Origin: Halothiobacillus sp.
Lineage (GTDB): Bacteria > Pseudomonadota > Gammaproteobacteria > Halothiobacillales > Halothiobacillaceae
Assembly: GCA_024635755.1 (NCBI GenBank)
Contig: JAGXIF010000031.1
Span: forward strand, 59,782 to 123,781
Reading direction: 5' to 3'
DNA length: 64,000 bases
The notes below the pieces were generated by a model. That model saw only the letters and a list, made by a program, of their open reading frames with translations, did not search any database and had not been told where the DNA came from. Position numbers and translations under genes: made by a program. This document shows positions 32,538-41,624 of the stretch, piece by piece. Positions within the stretch are counted from its first letter, which is position 1. Each line of letters begins with the position of its first letter.

Positions 32538-33602
32538 ATGTCGATCATCGATGCCGGCGCCGATACGGCAGTTCGCAAGGACGGGGCCATGGTATCCACC
32601 GCGGCGCGCGCTTGGGGGCGTTTTCGCCGTCATCGCCGCGGCTGGGTCAGCCTGTGGCTGTTTTTGGCACTGTTCGTCCTGAGCCTCGGTGCCGAGTTGA
32701 TCGCCAATGACCGGCCATTGCTGGCCCAGTACCAGGGCGAGTGGCTGTTCCCGCTGTGGAACGACTACCCCGAGACGCATTTCGGCGGGGATTTCGCCAC
32801 CGCGGCCGACTACACCGACCCGCACGTGATCGAGTTGATCGAGCGGGACGGCTGGGTGCTGCGCGCCCCGATCCCGTTCTCCTTCGACACCATCGATTAC
32901 TACAACGCCGAGCCCAACCCGGCCGCGCCCAACAGCCGCCACCTGCTGGGTACCGACGACCGCGGCCGGGACGTGGCCGCGCGACTGATCTACGGCTTTC
33001 GCATCTCGGTGCTTTTCGCCCTCGCCCTGACGGTGGTCGGCACCCTCGTCGGGGTGCTGGCCGGTGCCGTGCAGGGCTATCTTGGCGGCAAGACCGACTT
33101 GGCCTTCCAGCGGTTCATCGAGGTCTGGTCGGCTTTGCCGGAGCTCTACCTGCTGATCATCTTCGCCTCGATATTCGAGCCGTCGATCGGCCTGTTGCTG
33201 GCATTGCTGGCACTGTTCGGCTGGATGGGGCTGTCGGACTACGTGCGCGCCGAATTTCTCAAGGGCCGCAACCTCGACTACGTGCGCGCCGCCCGCGCGC
33301 TGGGGGTCTCGGGGCCCAGGCTGATGTTCCGCCACCTGCTGCCCAACGCCATGACCCCGGTGATTACCTTCCTGCCGTTTCGCATCTCCGGGGCGGTGCT
33401 GGCGCTGACCAGCTTGGATTTTCTCGGCCTGGGCGTGCCGCCGAGCACGCCCTCGCTGGGCGAGCTGCTCTCGCAGGGCAAGGCCAATATCGACGCCTGG
33501 TGGCTGTCGGTTTCCACTTTCTTCGTGCTGGTCGGCACCCTGGTCCTGCTGATCTTCGTCGGCGAGGCAACCCGGGATGCACTGGATACGCGACGGGGCT
33601 GA
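32538..33602 (+). CDS. yejE: ABC transporter permease YejE
   Basis: 354-residue permease with TM1 around 37-55 and a long periplasmic region (about 56-140) containing H-L-L-G-T-D-D-R-G-R-D-V, a motif of DppC/OppC/YejE permeases. The EAA loop is YVRAARALGVSGPRLMFRHLLPNA. Proteins of this group form a heterodimer with YejB. The expected ATPase gene, yejF, does not follow: after a bidirectional terminator the opposite-strand sqr begins. Confidence 0.92.
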   Translation: MSIIDAGADTAVRKDGAMVSTAARAWGRFRRHRRGWVSLWLFLALFVLSLGAELIANDRPLLAQYQGEWLFPLWNDYPETHFGGDFATAADYTDPHVIELIERDGWVLRAPIPFSFDTIDYYNAEPNPAAPNSRHLLGTDDRGRDVAARLIYGFRISVLFALALTVVGTLVGVLAGAVQGYLGGKTDLAFQRFIEVWSALPELYLLIIFASIFEPSIGLLLALLALFGWMGLSDYVRAEFLKGRNLDYVRAARALGVSGPRLMFRHLLPNAMTPVITFLPFRISGAVLALTSLDFLGLGVPPSTPSLGELLSQGKANIDAWWLSVSTFFVLVGTLVLLIFVGEATRDALDTRRG

Positions 33603-33655
33603 ACGCGTCCCCGCCCGCCCCGCAGATCCCCCGGCATCCCCCGTTCCGGGGCACG

Positions 33656-33690
33656 AAAAAAAGCGGCCCACTCGATGAGCGGGCCGCTTT
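33656..33690. terminator. Bidirectional terminator between yejE and sqr
   Basis: AAAGCGGCCC / GGGCCGCTTT stem with an inner CTC/GAG pairing. The T tract is best on the minus strand (seven T), serving sqr; on the plus strand it ends in TTT. Confidence 0.8.
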
Positions 33691-33723
33691 GGGTTTCCTA
33701 AATGCCGACGCGGGTGCCCGGCG

Positions 33724-35001
33724 CTATTTCTCCAGACGGTTCAGACCGATCGCCCGCATGATGTACTTCTCGTAGAGCGGCTCGGACGTGCCTTTCTTCA
33801 TCTTGCGGATGAAGTACTTCTCGAAGGCGATCTTGGCCAGGTGGACCCATTTGCCCGAGGCGAACCAGTTGACGTTGCGCGGCGGGATCTGGGGCATGGC
33901 GATGAACGCGGCACCGCGGTCGCCGAAGTCGGCCAGGCAGATCGCCTGCCAGGAGCCCTTGCTGTTGGGCTCGCCTTCGCCGGTGATCTCGGCGTGGATG
34001 TTGTGGACGATGGCCGTGACCATCGACTCGATCATGTAGCCGGTCTTGGGCGCCCCGGTGGGCACGGGGGTCTTCTCGATCGGCGGGATGGCGATGGCCA
34101 CCCCCGCGGAGAAGATGTTGCGATAGGTCGGGTTGCGCTGGTAGTCGTCCACCTGGACGAAGCCACGCGGGTTGCACAGCCCCTCGACATTGGCGACGCA
34201 ATCGACGCCCTTAAAGGCCGGCAGCATCATCGAATGCTGGAAGGGCAGGGCGTGGGTCTGCTTGACCTCGCCGTCGGCATCCAGCTCCTCGACATGCATC
34301 ATGCCTTCCTCGACGCGGGAGGTCCGCGCGTTGGTCACCCACTTGATGTCGTGGCTGCGCATCTCGGCCTCAAGCATGCCCTTGGAGTCGCCCACGCCCC
34401 CCAGTCCGAGGTGGCCGATGTAGGGCTCGGCGGTAACGAAGGTGATCGGCACCTTGTGACGGATCTTCTTCTTGCGCAGCGCCGAGTCGAGGATAAAGGC
34501 GTACTCGTAGGCCGGGCCGTAGCAACTGGCCCCCGGCATGGCGCCGACGATCACCGGGCCCGGGTTCTCCACCAGCCGCTGGTAGTCGTCGTAGGCCTGC
34601 TCGGCATGATCGATGGTGCAGACCGACTGGGTGTGGCCGCCATGGGGACCGGCGCCCTCGACCTCGTCGAACATCAGCTTGGCACCGGTGGTGATGATCA
34701 GATAGTCGTACTCGAGTGTCTCGCCATCGGCCAGCTCCAGACGGTTTCCCTCGGCATCGATGCGGTCGACCTTCTGTGCGATGAAGTCGATCTTCTTGCG
34801 CTCGAGGTAGGGGGCGATGGGAAACGTGATGTCGTCACGGTTGCGCCAGCCCACGGCCACCCAGGGGTTCGACGGGACGAACTGGAAATAGGGCTCGGCG
34901 TTGATCACCGTGATGCGGTGTTCGTCGCCCAGCTCCTGGCGGGCCTCGTAGGCGGCGGGCAGCCCGCCGATGCCGGCACCCAGAATTGCGATATGCGCCA
35001 T
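33724..35001 (-). CDS. sqr: Sulfide:quinone oxidoreductase, type I
   Basis: Oxidises sulfide to polysulfide or sulfur at the cytoplasmic membrane and reduces quinone. The 425-residue flavoprotein has the FAD motif GAGIGG (8-13) and three cysteines at C128 (SVCTIDHAE), C160 (GASCYGPAYE) and C355 (AICLADFGD), positions that match the catalytic Cys128, Cys160 and Cys356 recalled for the Acidithiobacillus enzyme; GLCNPRGFV and IPPIEKTPVPTGAPKTGYM are further hallmarks. FccB of flavocytochrome c is less likely because there is no Tat leader. The C-terminal amphipathic helix region (FEKYFIRKMKKG) fits membrane binding. Monocistronic. Confidence 0.92.
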   Translation of the reverse strand: MAHIAILGAGIGGLPAAYEARQELGDEHRITVINAEPYFQFVPSNPWVAVGWRNRDDITFPIAPYLERKKIDFIAQKVDRIDAEGNRLELADGETLEYDYLIITTGAKLMFDEVEGAGPHGGHTQSVCTIDHAEQAYDDYQRLVENPGPVIVGAMPGASCYGPAYEYAFILDSALRKKKIRHKVPITFVTAEPYIGHLGLGGVGDSKGMLEAEMRSHDIKWVTNARTSRVEEGMMHVEELDADGEVKQTHALPFQHSMMLPAFKGVDCVANVEGLCNPRGFVQVDDYQRNPTYRNIFSAGVAIAIPPIEKTPVPTGAPKTGYMIESMVTAIVHNIHAEITGEGEPNSKGSWQAICLADFGDRGAAFIAMPQIPPRNVNWFASGKWVHLAKIAFEKYFIRKMKKGTSEPLYEKYIMRAIGLNRLEK

Positions 35002-35078
35002 GTTTCACTCTCCCTGAAAAATCACTCGGTCGGAGAGGGCGGTCGCCGGTTCACTAGCCTTCCCAAACGGCGGCTCGC

Positions 35079-35104
35079 CCCGAAGCACGCAAACGTGCCT
35101 CGGG
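35079..35104. other. Hairpin in the sqr leader region
   Basis: Inverted repeat CCCGAAGCACG / CGTGCCTCGGG with one mismatch and a CAAA loop, about 80 bp upstream of the sqr start (minus strand). It could be an operator or a leader hairpin; no T run adjoins it. The rest of the 238-bp gap to prmB is A/T-richer near 35150-35220. Confidence 0.4.
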
Positions 35105-35239
35105 TGATTGTTGACCTCGCCGACGAGAAACACAAGCCCGGGACGGATATCAGTCTTACAATTGTGGTCCGAAATGGTTGAGCAAGATCCTGAAATAGCT
35201 ATTTTTTATGGGCCGTTTGGGTGAATCAGGAAAACAAGA

Positions 35240-36199
35240 TCAGGCCGCCTCGCCGCGCCAGTCGGCCAGCTGTTGGCGCGGGAAGGCGACGATCGAGGAG
35301 GGGGCCGGCGACAGGTCCACCCACAGGCCGCGGTGGTTCGGCCAGCGCTGATCGAACCAGAATCGGGCATTGCCCATCTCCACGAATACCCAACCGCCGG
35401 GGTTGAGCCGCTCGGCGGTCTGGTCGAGCAGGCGTTCGACCAGCGCCAGGCCACGGTCGTCGGCGAACAGGGCGGCGGCCGGCTCGTGGTGGTATTCGTC
35501 GGGCAGGTCCTCGGCCTCGTCGGGGTCAACGTAGGGCGGGTTGCTGACGATCAGGTCGAAGCGCAAGGGCTGTCCGTCGGTATCCAGCAATTGGTCGAAG
35601 ATATCCGACTGGAACAGTTCTACCCGATCGCTCAACTGGTAGGCGTCGACGTTGTGCGCGGCCACCGACAGGACGCCGAAGTCGATGTCGCTGGCGACGA
35701 CCTGCGCATCGGGGAAGTGCTCGGCCAGGGCGATGGCAATGCAGCCCGAGCCCGTCCCGATGTCGAGAATCTCCCGAGGCGGGTCGTTCTGGTCGAGCAG
35801 GTGGTGGAAGTCGCCGCGGATCAGGTCGCCGAAGGGCGAGCGCGGGATCAGGACCCGTTCGTCGACATAGAAGGGCTGGCCCATGAACCAGGCGCGATTG
35901 AGCAGGTAGGCGGTCGGGGTGTGATCCAGGCAGCGTCGCCGGACCAGTTCGACCAGTTCGCCCTTTTCGCTGGCGGCCAGGCGGGCATCCCACCAGGAGC
36001 GATCCAGGTCGGGGGGCAGGCGCAGGCTTCCCAGCACCAACCAGGCGGCCTCGTCGAGATAATTCTGCGTGCCATGCCCCAGGAACACGTCGTGCTCGTC
36101 CATGCGGCTGGCGGCCCAGCGAATCCAGTCCAGGATGGTCTCCAGATCCTTGTGGTCGCCGAGGTGATCTTCCGGGGTGCTGTTGAGCGTCGTCGACAT
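35240..36199 (-). CDS. prmB: Ribosomal protein uL3 glutamine methyltransferase PrmB
   Basis: N5-methylates a glutamine of ribosomal protein L3. The 319-residue protein has an N-terminal helical domain (DLETILDWIRWAASR), the PrmB-typical FLGHGTQNYLDEAAWLVL and FYVDERVLIPRSP, the SAM motif ILDIGTGSGCIA and the catalytic NPPY in VSNPPYVD. The F-L-G-H-G start separates it from PrmC. Divergent from psd, with a 136-bp intergenic gap. Confidence 0.93.
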   Translation of the reverse strand: MSTTLNSTPEDHLGDHKDLETILDWIRWAASRMDEHDVFLGHGTQNYLDEAAWLVLGSLRLPPDLDRSWWDARLAASEKGELVELVRRRCLDHTPTAYLLNRAWFMGQPFYVDERVLIPRSPFGDLIRGDFHHLLDQNDPPREILDIGTGSGCIAIALAEHFPDAQVVASDIDFGVLSVAAHNVDAYQLSDRVELFQSDIFDQLLDTDGQPLRFDLIVSNPPYVDPDEAEDLPDEYHHEPAAALFADDRGLALVERLLDQTAERLNPGGWVFVEMGNARFWFDQRWPNHRGLWVDLSPAPSSIVAFPRQQLADWRGEAA

Positions 36200-36335
36200 G
36201 GGTATTTGCTACAAATTTGCTACGAAGGGGAGGGAAAGCGGGGCCGTGCAATCACGGCATATCTGGCACAATATATCATCTGGCCGACCCACGGCCGGGC
36301 GCCTTCCCGGCGCCGTTTGCAACCACCGAGGCGAT

Positions 36336-37220
36336 ATGGCGACCGACAGATCGAAACCGCAATGGCAATCCCGCCTCTGGGCGCGCATCCAGTACATCCT
36401 GCCGCATCATTTGATTTCTGGGCTGGTGTTCCGCGTGACCCGTTGGCGGGCGCCCTGGACGACCTGGTTGATCCGCCGATTCGTACGGGCCTTTGGCGTG
36501 AACCTGGACGAGGCCGCGCAGACCGACTCCAGCGCCTATCCGACCTTCAATGCCTTCTTCACCCGGGCGCTGGCGGACGGTGTCCGGCCGATCGAGGGCG
36601 GCGAGGGCACCTGGATCAGCCCCGTCGACGGGCGGGTCAGCCAGATGGGGCACGTCCAGTCGGGCAATCTGCTGCAGGCGAAGGGGCGCGACTACACCGT
36701 GCTCGATCTGCTGGGCGGTGATGCCGAACTGGCCCAGCGTTTCGCCGATGGCTCGTTTGCCACGCTGTATCTCTCGCCGAGTGACTACCACCGCATCCAC
36801 ATGCCCGTGACCGGGCAGCTGCGCGAGATGATCCACGTGCCGGGGCGGCTGTTCTCGGTCTCCACCGGGACGGTGGCCGAGGTGCCGCGCCTGTTCGCCC
36901 GCAACGAGCGACTGGTATGCATCTTCGATACGGCCGATGGCCCCATGGCGATGGTCCTGGTCGGGGCGATCAACGTCTCGGCGATCGAGACCGTCTGGGC
37001 CGGCCTGGTCACGCCCAGCCCCGAGCGCCAGATCGGCCGCTGGAGCTATCGCGACGAGGACGGTCTGTCGATCCGCCTGGGGCGGGGAGACGAGATGGGA
37101 CGTTTCAACATGGGGTCGACCGTCGTCCTGCTCGCGCCGAAGGGAGTGGACTTCGACACCGCCTGGCAGCCGGAGATGCCGATCAAGCTGGGGCAGCGAT
37201 TGCAGACTGTCGGGGAGTGA
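36336..37220 (+). CDS. psd: Phosphatidylserine decarboxylase proenzyme
   Basis: Makes phosphatidylethanolamine from phosphatidylserine at the inner membrane. The 294-residue proenzyme self-cleaves at a Gly-Ser bond to form a pyruvoyl group; here the site reads NMGST, against LGST in E. coli. Other motifs: AYPTFNAFFTR, SPVDGRVSQ, and LSPSDYHRIHMPV with the catalytic His. The frame is open upstream to 36177, but ATG 36336 (MATDRSKPQ) gives the usual length. Confidence 0.94.
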   Translation: MATDRSKPQWQSRLWARIQYILPHHLISGLVFRVTRWRAPWTTWLIRRFVRAFGVNLDEAAQTDSSAYPTFNAFFTRALADGVRPIEGGEGTWISPVDGRVSQMGHVQSGNLLQAKGRDYTVLDLLGGDAELAQRFADGSFATLYLSPSDYHRIHMPVTGQLREMIHVPGRLFSVSTGTVAEVPRLFARNERLVCIFDTADGPMAMVLVGAINVSAIETVWAGLVTPSPERQIGRWSYRDEDGLSIRLGRGDEMGRFNMGSTVVLLAPKGVDFDTAWQPEMPIKLGQRLQTVGE

Positions 37221-37238
37221 AGCCTCGCTTGGACCAGC

Positions 37239-37255
37239 ACCCCGGTTCGGGGTGA
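37239..37255. other. Hairpin between convergent psd and epmA
   Basis: CACCCC / GGGGTG with a 5-base loop, enclosed by GCCTC / GAGGC. No T run on either strand; a possible weak terminator. Confidence 0.3.
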
Positions 37256-37301
37256 GGCCATTCGACGTCAGCGGGCACGGTCCTAGATGCTCGCCAGCGG
37301 G

Positions 37302-38291
37302 CTAGACGCGCCGCGACGAAAACGGCAACACCGCGTCGATGTCCGACTCGCCGCTTAGCCACATTAACAATCGATCCACGCCCAGCGCCACGCCACTGCA
37401 ATCGGGCAGGCCATGGGCCAACGCGTTGAGAAACCGCCGCTGGGTGGCATCGGCCGCCTCCCGCGACTGATCGCCCAGCCGCTGTGCCTGCTCGGCGGCG
37501 TCGGTCAGTTCGTGGTAGCCGTTGGCCAGTTCCAGCCCCCCGCCGTAGACCTCGAAGCGCTCGGCCACGCGCACGGGGCGGCCCTCGAAACGTGTATCGG
37601 CCAGCCGTGCCATCGCCGCCTGGCTGGCCGGGTAGCCCGTCAACACCGTCAGGGCATCAGTTGGGAAGCTCGGCTCGATCACGACGCTCATCAGCAGATC
37701 CAGCCAGTCGTCCCGGCGCATGTCTTGCGCGGCGACCACGTCGATGCCGTGCTCGGCGGCGGCGCGGCCAAGCGCGATGGCATCGGCGTGATAGGGGTCC
37801 AGGTCGAGTCGCTCGCGAAACAGGGCGCCGTAGTCGCAGTGCCGCGCCGGAACGGCGGGCAGGCCGGCCAGATGGCGGGCCGAGTCGATCAGCGCCAGGG
37901 TGGTGGCGATCGCCGCCTCGAGGTCGGCGCCGGTCTCGTACCACTCGAGCATGGTGAATTCGGGGTTGTGGCGGGCGCCGGCCTCCCCGGCGCGGAACAC
38001 GGGCCCCAGGTAATAGGTGCCCGGCAGATCGGGGTAGGCGCAGAGCAGGCGCTTTATCATCAGCTCGGGCGAGCTGTGGAGGGCGCCGGTGGGGGTGCCG
38101 TCGGGCAGGCTGACGCGAAACAGGGCGATATTGGGTTCGAAGTCGCCACTGTCGATCAGGGCGGGGGCGTCGATCTCGAGCCAGTCACGCGCATCGAGCT
38201 CGGCGCGCAGGAGGCGCTTGAGTCGCGCCCGCCGGATCAGCATCTCCCGGCTGGCGCCGGGCCGCCAGGTGGTGGGGTGGGGCAGGGGCAA
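37302..38291 (-). CDS. epmA: EF-P--(R)-beta-lysine ligase EpmA (GenX/PoxA)
   Basis: Class II LysRS-like enzyme without an anticodon-binding domain; it attaches (R)-beta-lysine to EF-P Lys34. It has motif 2 (FRAGEAGARHNPEFTMLEW), EVYGGGLELANGYHELTD and motif 3 GVALGVDRLLMWLSG. The first ATG (38243) would remove the conserved T-W-R-P-G-A segment, equivalent to S-W-Q-P-S-A in E. coli, so a TTG at 38291 is proposed, giving 329 residues (E. coli has 325). It lies 23 bp after the efp stop; the longer open frame into efp is a shadow. Confidence 0.92.
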   Translation of the reverse strand: MPLPHPTTWRPGASREMLIRRARLKRLLRAELDARDWLEIDAPALIDSGDFEPNIALFRVSLPDGTPTGALHSSPELMIKRLLCAYPDLPGTYYLGPVFRAGEAGARHNPEFTMLEWYETGADLEAAIATTLALIDSARHLAGLPAVPARHCDYGALFRERLDLDPYHADAIALGRAAAEHGIDVVAAQDMRRDDWLDLLMSVVIEPSFPTDALTVLTGYPASQAAMARLADTRFEGRPVRVAERFEVYGGGLELANGYHELTDAAEQAQRLGDQSREAADATQRRFLNALAHGLPDCSGVALGVDRLLMWLSGESDIDAVLPFSSRRV

Positions 38292-38314
38292 GGCAGGCGC
38301 CGGATCGCGCCGGA

Positions 38315-38884
38315 TCAGGTTTTGACGCGGGAGAGGTATTCGCCGGTGCGGGTGTCGCAGCGCAGCACTTCGCCTTCCTCGATGAACAGCGGCACCTTGA
38401 CCACCGCGCCGGTCTCGAGGGTGGCCGGCTTGGTGCCGCCGGTGGCGGTATCGCCGCGCAGGCCGGGGTCGGTCTCCACCACCTTGAGCTCGACGTGGTT
38501 GGGCGGCAGCACCTGGATCGGGTTGCCGTTGAACAGGGTGATGTGACACATGTCCTGTTCCTTGAGCCACTGCGACGAATCGCCCACGGCCTCGCGGGTG
38601 GCCACCACTTGCTCGAACGTCTCGGGGTCCATAAAGTGCCACTCCTCGCCGTCGGAGAAGAGATACTGCATCTCGAGCTCGTGGACGTCGGCGGCCTCCA
38701 GCGAATCGCCCGACTTGAAGGTGCGCTCGATGGTCTTGCCGGTTTTCAGGTTCTTGAGCTTGACCCGGCTGAACGCCTGACCCTTGCCGGGCTTGACGAA
38801 CTCGTTTTCCATCATGTTCGCCGGATCGCCGTCGAGCATGACCTTGAGGCCGGAGCGGAATTCATTGGTGCTGTAAGTCGCCAT
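38315..38884 (-). CDS. efp: Elongation factor P
   Basis: Relieves ribosome stalling at polyproline stretches. The 189-residue protein has a KOW-like domain I and two OB domains; the modified lysine is K34 in KPGKGQAF. Proline-flanked K34 and the neighbouring epmA and epmB show the beta-lysylated (E. coli type) branch rather than the rhamnosylated one. [13 protein letters not shown] and [16 protein letters not shown] are family signatures. Divergent from epmB. Confidence 0.97.
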   Translation of the reverse strand: MATYSTNEFRSGLKVMLDGDPANMMENEFVKPGKGQAFSRVKLKNLKTGKTIERTFKSGDSLEAADVHELEMQYLFSDGEEWHFMDPETFEQVVATREAVGDSSQWLKEQDMCHITLFNGNPIQVLPPNHVELKVVETDPGLRGDTATGGTKPATLETGAVVKVPLFIEEGEVLRCDTRTGEYLSRVKT

Positions 38885-38916
38885 GGGAACCTGTAAACAA
38901 ATCGAACACTGTGGAA

Positions 38917-39849
38917 ATGGGCGCGATCATACCCGATAAGCCAGAAACATCCCAGCCACGGGCAGACCGCGATTTCGTCGAGCTGACCACCCCCTTGCTC
39001 GACTCGTTGATCGACGCGGCGGACCCCGCCGACCCGCTGGCACGCCAGTTTCGGTTCGACTCGCGCGAGGCCGACGAGGTCCCCGGCTTCGATGTCGATC
39101 CGGTAGGCGACCTGGCCGCCACGGCCGTGCCCGGGGTGCTGCACAAGTACCACGGCCGGGCCCTGCTGGTGCTGACCGGCGCCTGTGCCGTGCATTGCCG
39201 CTACTGCTTTCGCCGGCATTTTCCCTACGACGAGCAGCGGCTCGACGAGCCGGCCCTCCAGCGGGCCATCGCCTACCTGCGGGACGATGCCGAGATCACC
39301 GAGGTGATCCTCTCCGGCGGCGATCCCCTAGTGCTCAGCTCGCGGCGGTTGGTCGGGGTGATCGAGGCGCTGGCCGCCATCCCCACCCTCCGGCGCCTGC
39401 GCATCCACAGCCGCATCCCGACGGTCTCGCCCGAGCGCGTGGATGCCCGCCTCTGTCGGGCGCTGGCCGACTTCCCTCATCCGATCGTGCTGGTGGCGCA
39501 CGTCAATCACGCCCGCGAGCTGACCGCTGAAAGCCATGCCGCGTTCGTCCGCCTCAAGGCCGCGGGGGTGACCCTGCTCAACCAGGCGGTGCTCTTGGCA
39601 GGGGTCAACGACAGCGCCGACGCCCTGGCGGATCTGTCCGAGGCCCTGTTCGACCAGGGCGTGCTGCCCTATTACCTCCACCAGCTCGACCCGGTCGCCG
39701 GGGCGGCCCATTTTGCCGTCGACCGCCAAGAGGGCGAGCGCCTGGTCGAGGCGGTGCGCGACCGCCTGCCCGGATACCTGGTGCCGCGCTATGTGGTGGA
39801 GGTGGCGGGGGAGTCCAGCAAGACGCCGCTGGGGACGGCCGACGGGTGA
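38917..39849 (+). CDS. epmB: EF-P-type L-lysine 2,3-aminomutase EpmB
   Basis: Radical SAM, PLP-dependent enzyme making (R)-beta-lysine for EF-P. Contains the CxxxCxxC cluster motif [47 protein letters not shown], and a C-terminal ESSKTPLG containing the likely PLP lysine. At 310 residues it is about 30 shorter at the N-terminus than E. coli EpmB; a GTG at 38911 is an alternative start. The start lies 33 bp from efp on the opposite strand, so efp-epmA and epmB share a promoter region. Confidence 0.94.
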   Translation: MGAIIPDKPETSQPRADRDFVELTTPLLDSLIDAADPADPLARQFRFDSREADEVPGFDVDPVGDLAATAVPGVLHKYHGRALLVLTGACAVHCRYCFRRHFPYDEQRLDEPALQRAIAYLRDDAEITEVILSGGDPLVLSSRRLVGVIEALAAIPTLRRLRIHSRIPTVSPERVDARLCRALADFPHPIVLVAHVNHARELTAESHAAFVRLKAAGVTLLNQAVLLAGVNDSADALADLSEALFDQGVLPYYLHQLDPVAGAAHFAVDRQEGERLVEAVRDRLPGYLVPRYVVEVAGESSKTPLGTADG

Positions 39850-39986
39850 CGTGATGGGCGTCGGGGCGGGCCAGGGATGGCCGGCCGATGGATTCGGTGT
39901 GCCCTACTGAATACAGTATGATCATGTGAGCCGGTTCAATGGCGGCCAGACGCGTCCCGGGACGGGGTGGAAAAGGAGTTTCGTCT

Positions 39987-41624
39987 ATGTCGAAATCAAG
40001 CAGGGAAGTGGACGCCGCGAGCGAACTGCAGGCGCTTCTGGAACAAGTGGTGGTCGTCGATCCGATCGAGGCGGCCAATCTGCTGGCCGGGTTTCTCGGC
40101 CGAGCCGACTTGGAGCACGTCAGCGACCGGGATCTGGCGACCCTCCTAGGGCAGATCGAGCCCCTGATCGAGCGCACGGCGACCGCCCTGCGTCATAGCC
40201 TGCGCCAGAGCCCGTTGCCCCTTTCGACCAAGGCCCGTGCCCAGCTGGGCGCCCTGTTCAGCCTCTACCGGGCCACCCAGGCGCTGGCCAACCTGCGGCT
40301 CGGGCTGGTCGGATCCGACGCGGCCGACGATCGCGCGGCTCATCTGGTGGCCGCGCATCGCCAGCGGGGCGAATGGGCCGCCCGCCTGATCCTTGATTGT
40401 TACCAGCTATACGTGGGGGTGCCGCAGCCACTGCTGGCCGACCTGCACCAGTTTGCCCACGCGGCGCGCCGGGACCTGTCCCAAGCGGATCCGGCAGCCT
40501 GGGACGCGGTGCGCGATACCTACGTGGCCATCCTGCTGCTGGGCATGGTCAACCCCTACGCCCTGACGGTCGACGAGATGGTCATGTTGTTCCCCTGCCT
40601 GCGGTCGGTTGCCGACCGGGTCGTGTTTCGTGCCGAAAGACCCGATGGATCGGCGCGCTTTGTCGACATGACCGGCCGGCTGGCGCCGCATATCGCGGTC
40701 AGCGGCGGCAAGGTCGCCGCCGACGGCGCGGTCTACGTGGGTGTCGATGGCCTGTATCGCGCGGAGACCATCCAGGTGCTCGATGCCGAGAGCCGGGTGG
40801 CTTTGCGCGGCTTTTTGCGCCGGCTGCAATTCTTCCTCAGTTCGCGCGAGTCGCGCGAGCGAGAAAAGCAACAAGCCGTCGGTTCGCGCTCGCTGATCAC
40901 CATCGGCTTTTACAGCGTGCATTATCGCCTGCTCGATGACATGCTCTACAGCGTGCCGGCCACGCAGCACCTGACCTTTTCCGGCCTTGACTGGGAAGGG
41001 CTGGAGCGCCCGGTGCACGGCGAGGTCAAGCGCGGTCCGAGCATCCACGACTTCAAGCTGGAAATGGATTCGGGCCGCAAGAACGACGTCGACTGGGAGG
41101 CCCTGCCCGATCCGGTCGAGCGCGATCGCCCCCCGCGGCTCAACGAACCGGCGACCTGGGATGTGGTCAACCTCTCGGAGCGCGGCCTGCGCCTGCACTG
41201 GCGGCTGGCCGACAACTGCCGGGCGGCCGTCGACGAGCTGATTCTGATCGAACACGATCCCGACGGGGAAAAGGACGGCCTCGAAGGCGTGGTGGGCCTG
41301 GGCATCATTCGCTGGGTCCGGCACCTGGATGCCGCCAACCGCACCATCGACATGGGTGTGGAGCGCCTGCCGGGGGACTGGATGGCCTATTTCGCCCACC
41401 CGGCCGAGGAGGCGCTGCACGCGGCCGGATCGTGGCCGGTGCTCGCGCGGATCGACGGTGACGATCATATCGACCGGTTGATCGTGCCTCCCGACCTGCC
41501 TGATCGAGGCCAGTGCCTGACCGTGATTCGCGAGGAGGGCAAAGACATCCGTATTCATTTGGGACGTATCGTGATGGTCGGTTCCCACCTGGTGGTAATG
41601 GAGGCAAGCAGTGACCGCCATTGA
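39987..41624 (+). CDS. Large protein with PilZ-like motif, upstream of FimX-like gene
   Basis: 545-residue cytosolic protein. The N-terminal ~300 residues are helical and match no domain I can name; the C-terminal part has VVNLSERGLRLHW (around 385-397), with the N-x-S-x-x-G core of PilZ c-di-GMP-binding domains, then a beta-rich region to the end. The upstream arginine motif of PilZ (R-x3-R) is not obvious, so ligand binding is uncertain. ATG 39987 follows AAGGAG (39973-39978). The gene overlaps the FimX-like gene by 14 bp, implying coupled expression and probably a shared pathway. Confidence 0.7.
   Translation: MSKSSREVDAASELQALLEQVVVVDPIEAANLLAGFLGRADLEHVSDRDLATLLGQIEPLIERTATALRHSLRQSPLPLSTKARAQLGALFSLYRATQALANLRLGLVGSDAADDRAAHLVAAHRQRGEWAARLILDCYQLYVGVPQPLLADLHQFAHAARRDLSQADPAAWDAVRDTYVAILLLGMVNPYALTVDEMVMLFPCLRSVADRVVFRAERPDGSARFVDMTGRLAPHIAVSGGKVAADGAVYVGVDGLYRAETIQVLDAESRVALRGFLRRLQFFLSSRESREREKQQAVGSRSLITIGFYSVHYRLLDDMLYSVPATQHLTFSGLDWEGLERPVHGEVKRGPSIHDFKLEMDSGRKNDVDWEALPDPVERDRPPRLNEPATWDVVNLSERGLRLHWRLADNCRAAVDELILIEHDPDGEKDGLEGVVGLGIIRWVRHLDAANRTIDMGVERLPGDWMAYFAHPAEEALHAAGSWPVLARIDGDDHIDRLIVPPDLPDRGQCLTVIREEGKDIRIHLGRIVMVGSHLVVMEASSDRH

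Noticed and set aside
38317..38642. N-terminal extension of epmA into efp
   Set aside because: This part of the frame overlaps efp on the same strand in another phase and has no resemblance to the ligase.
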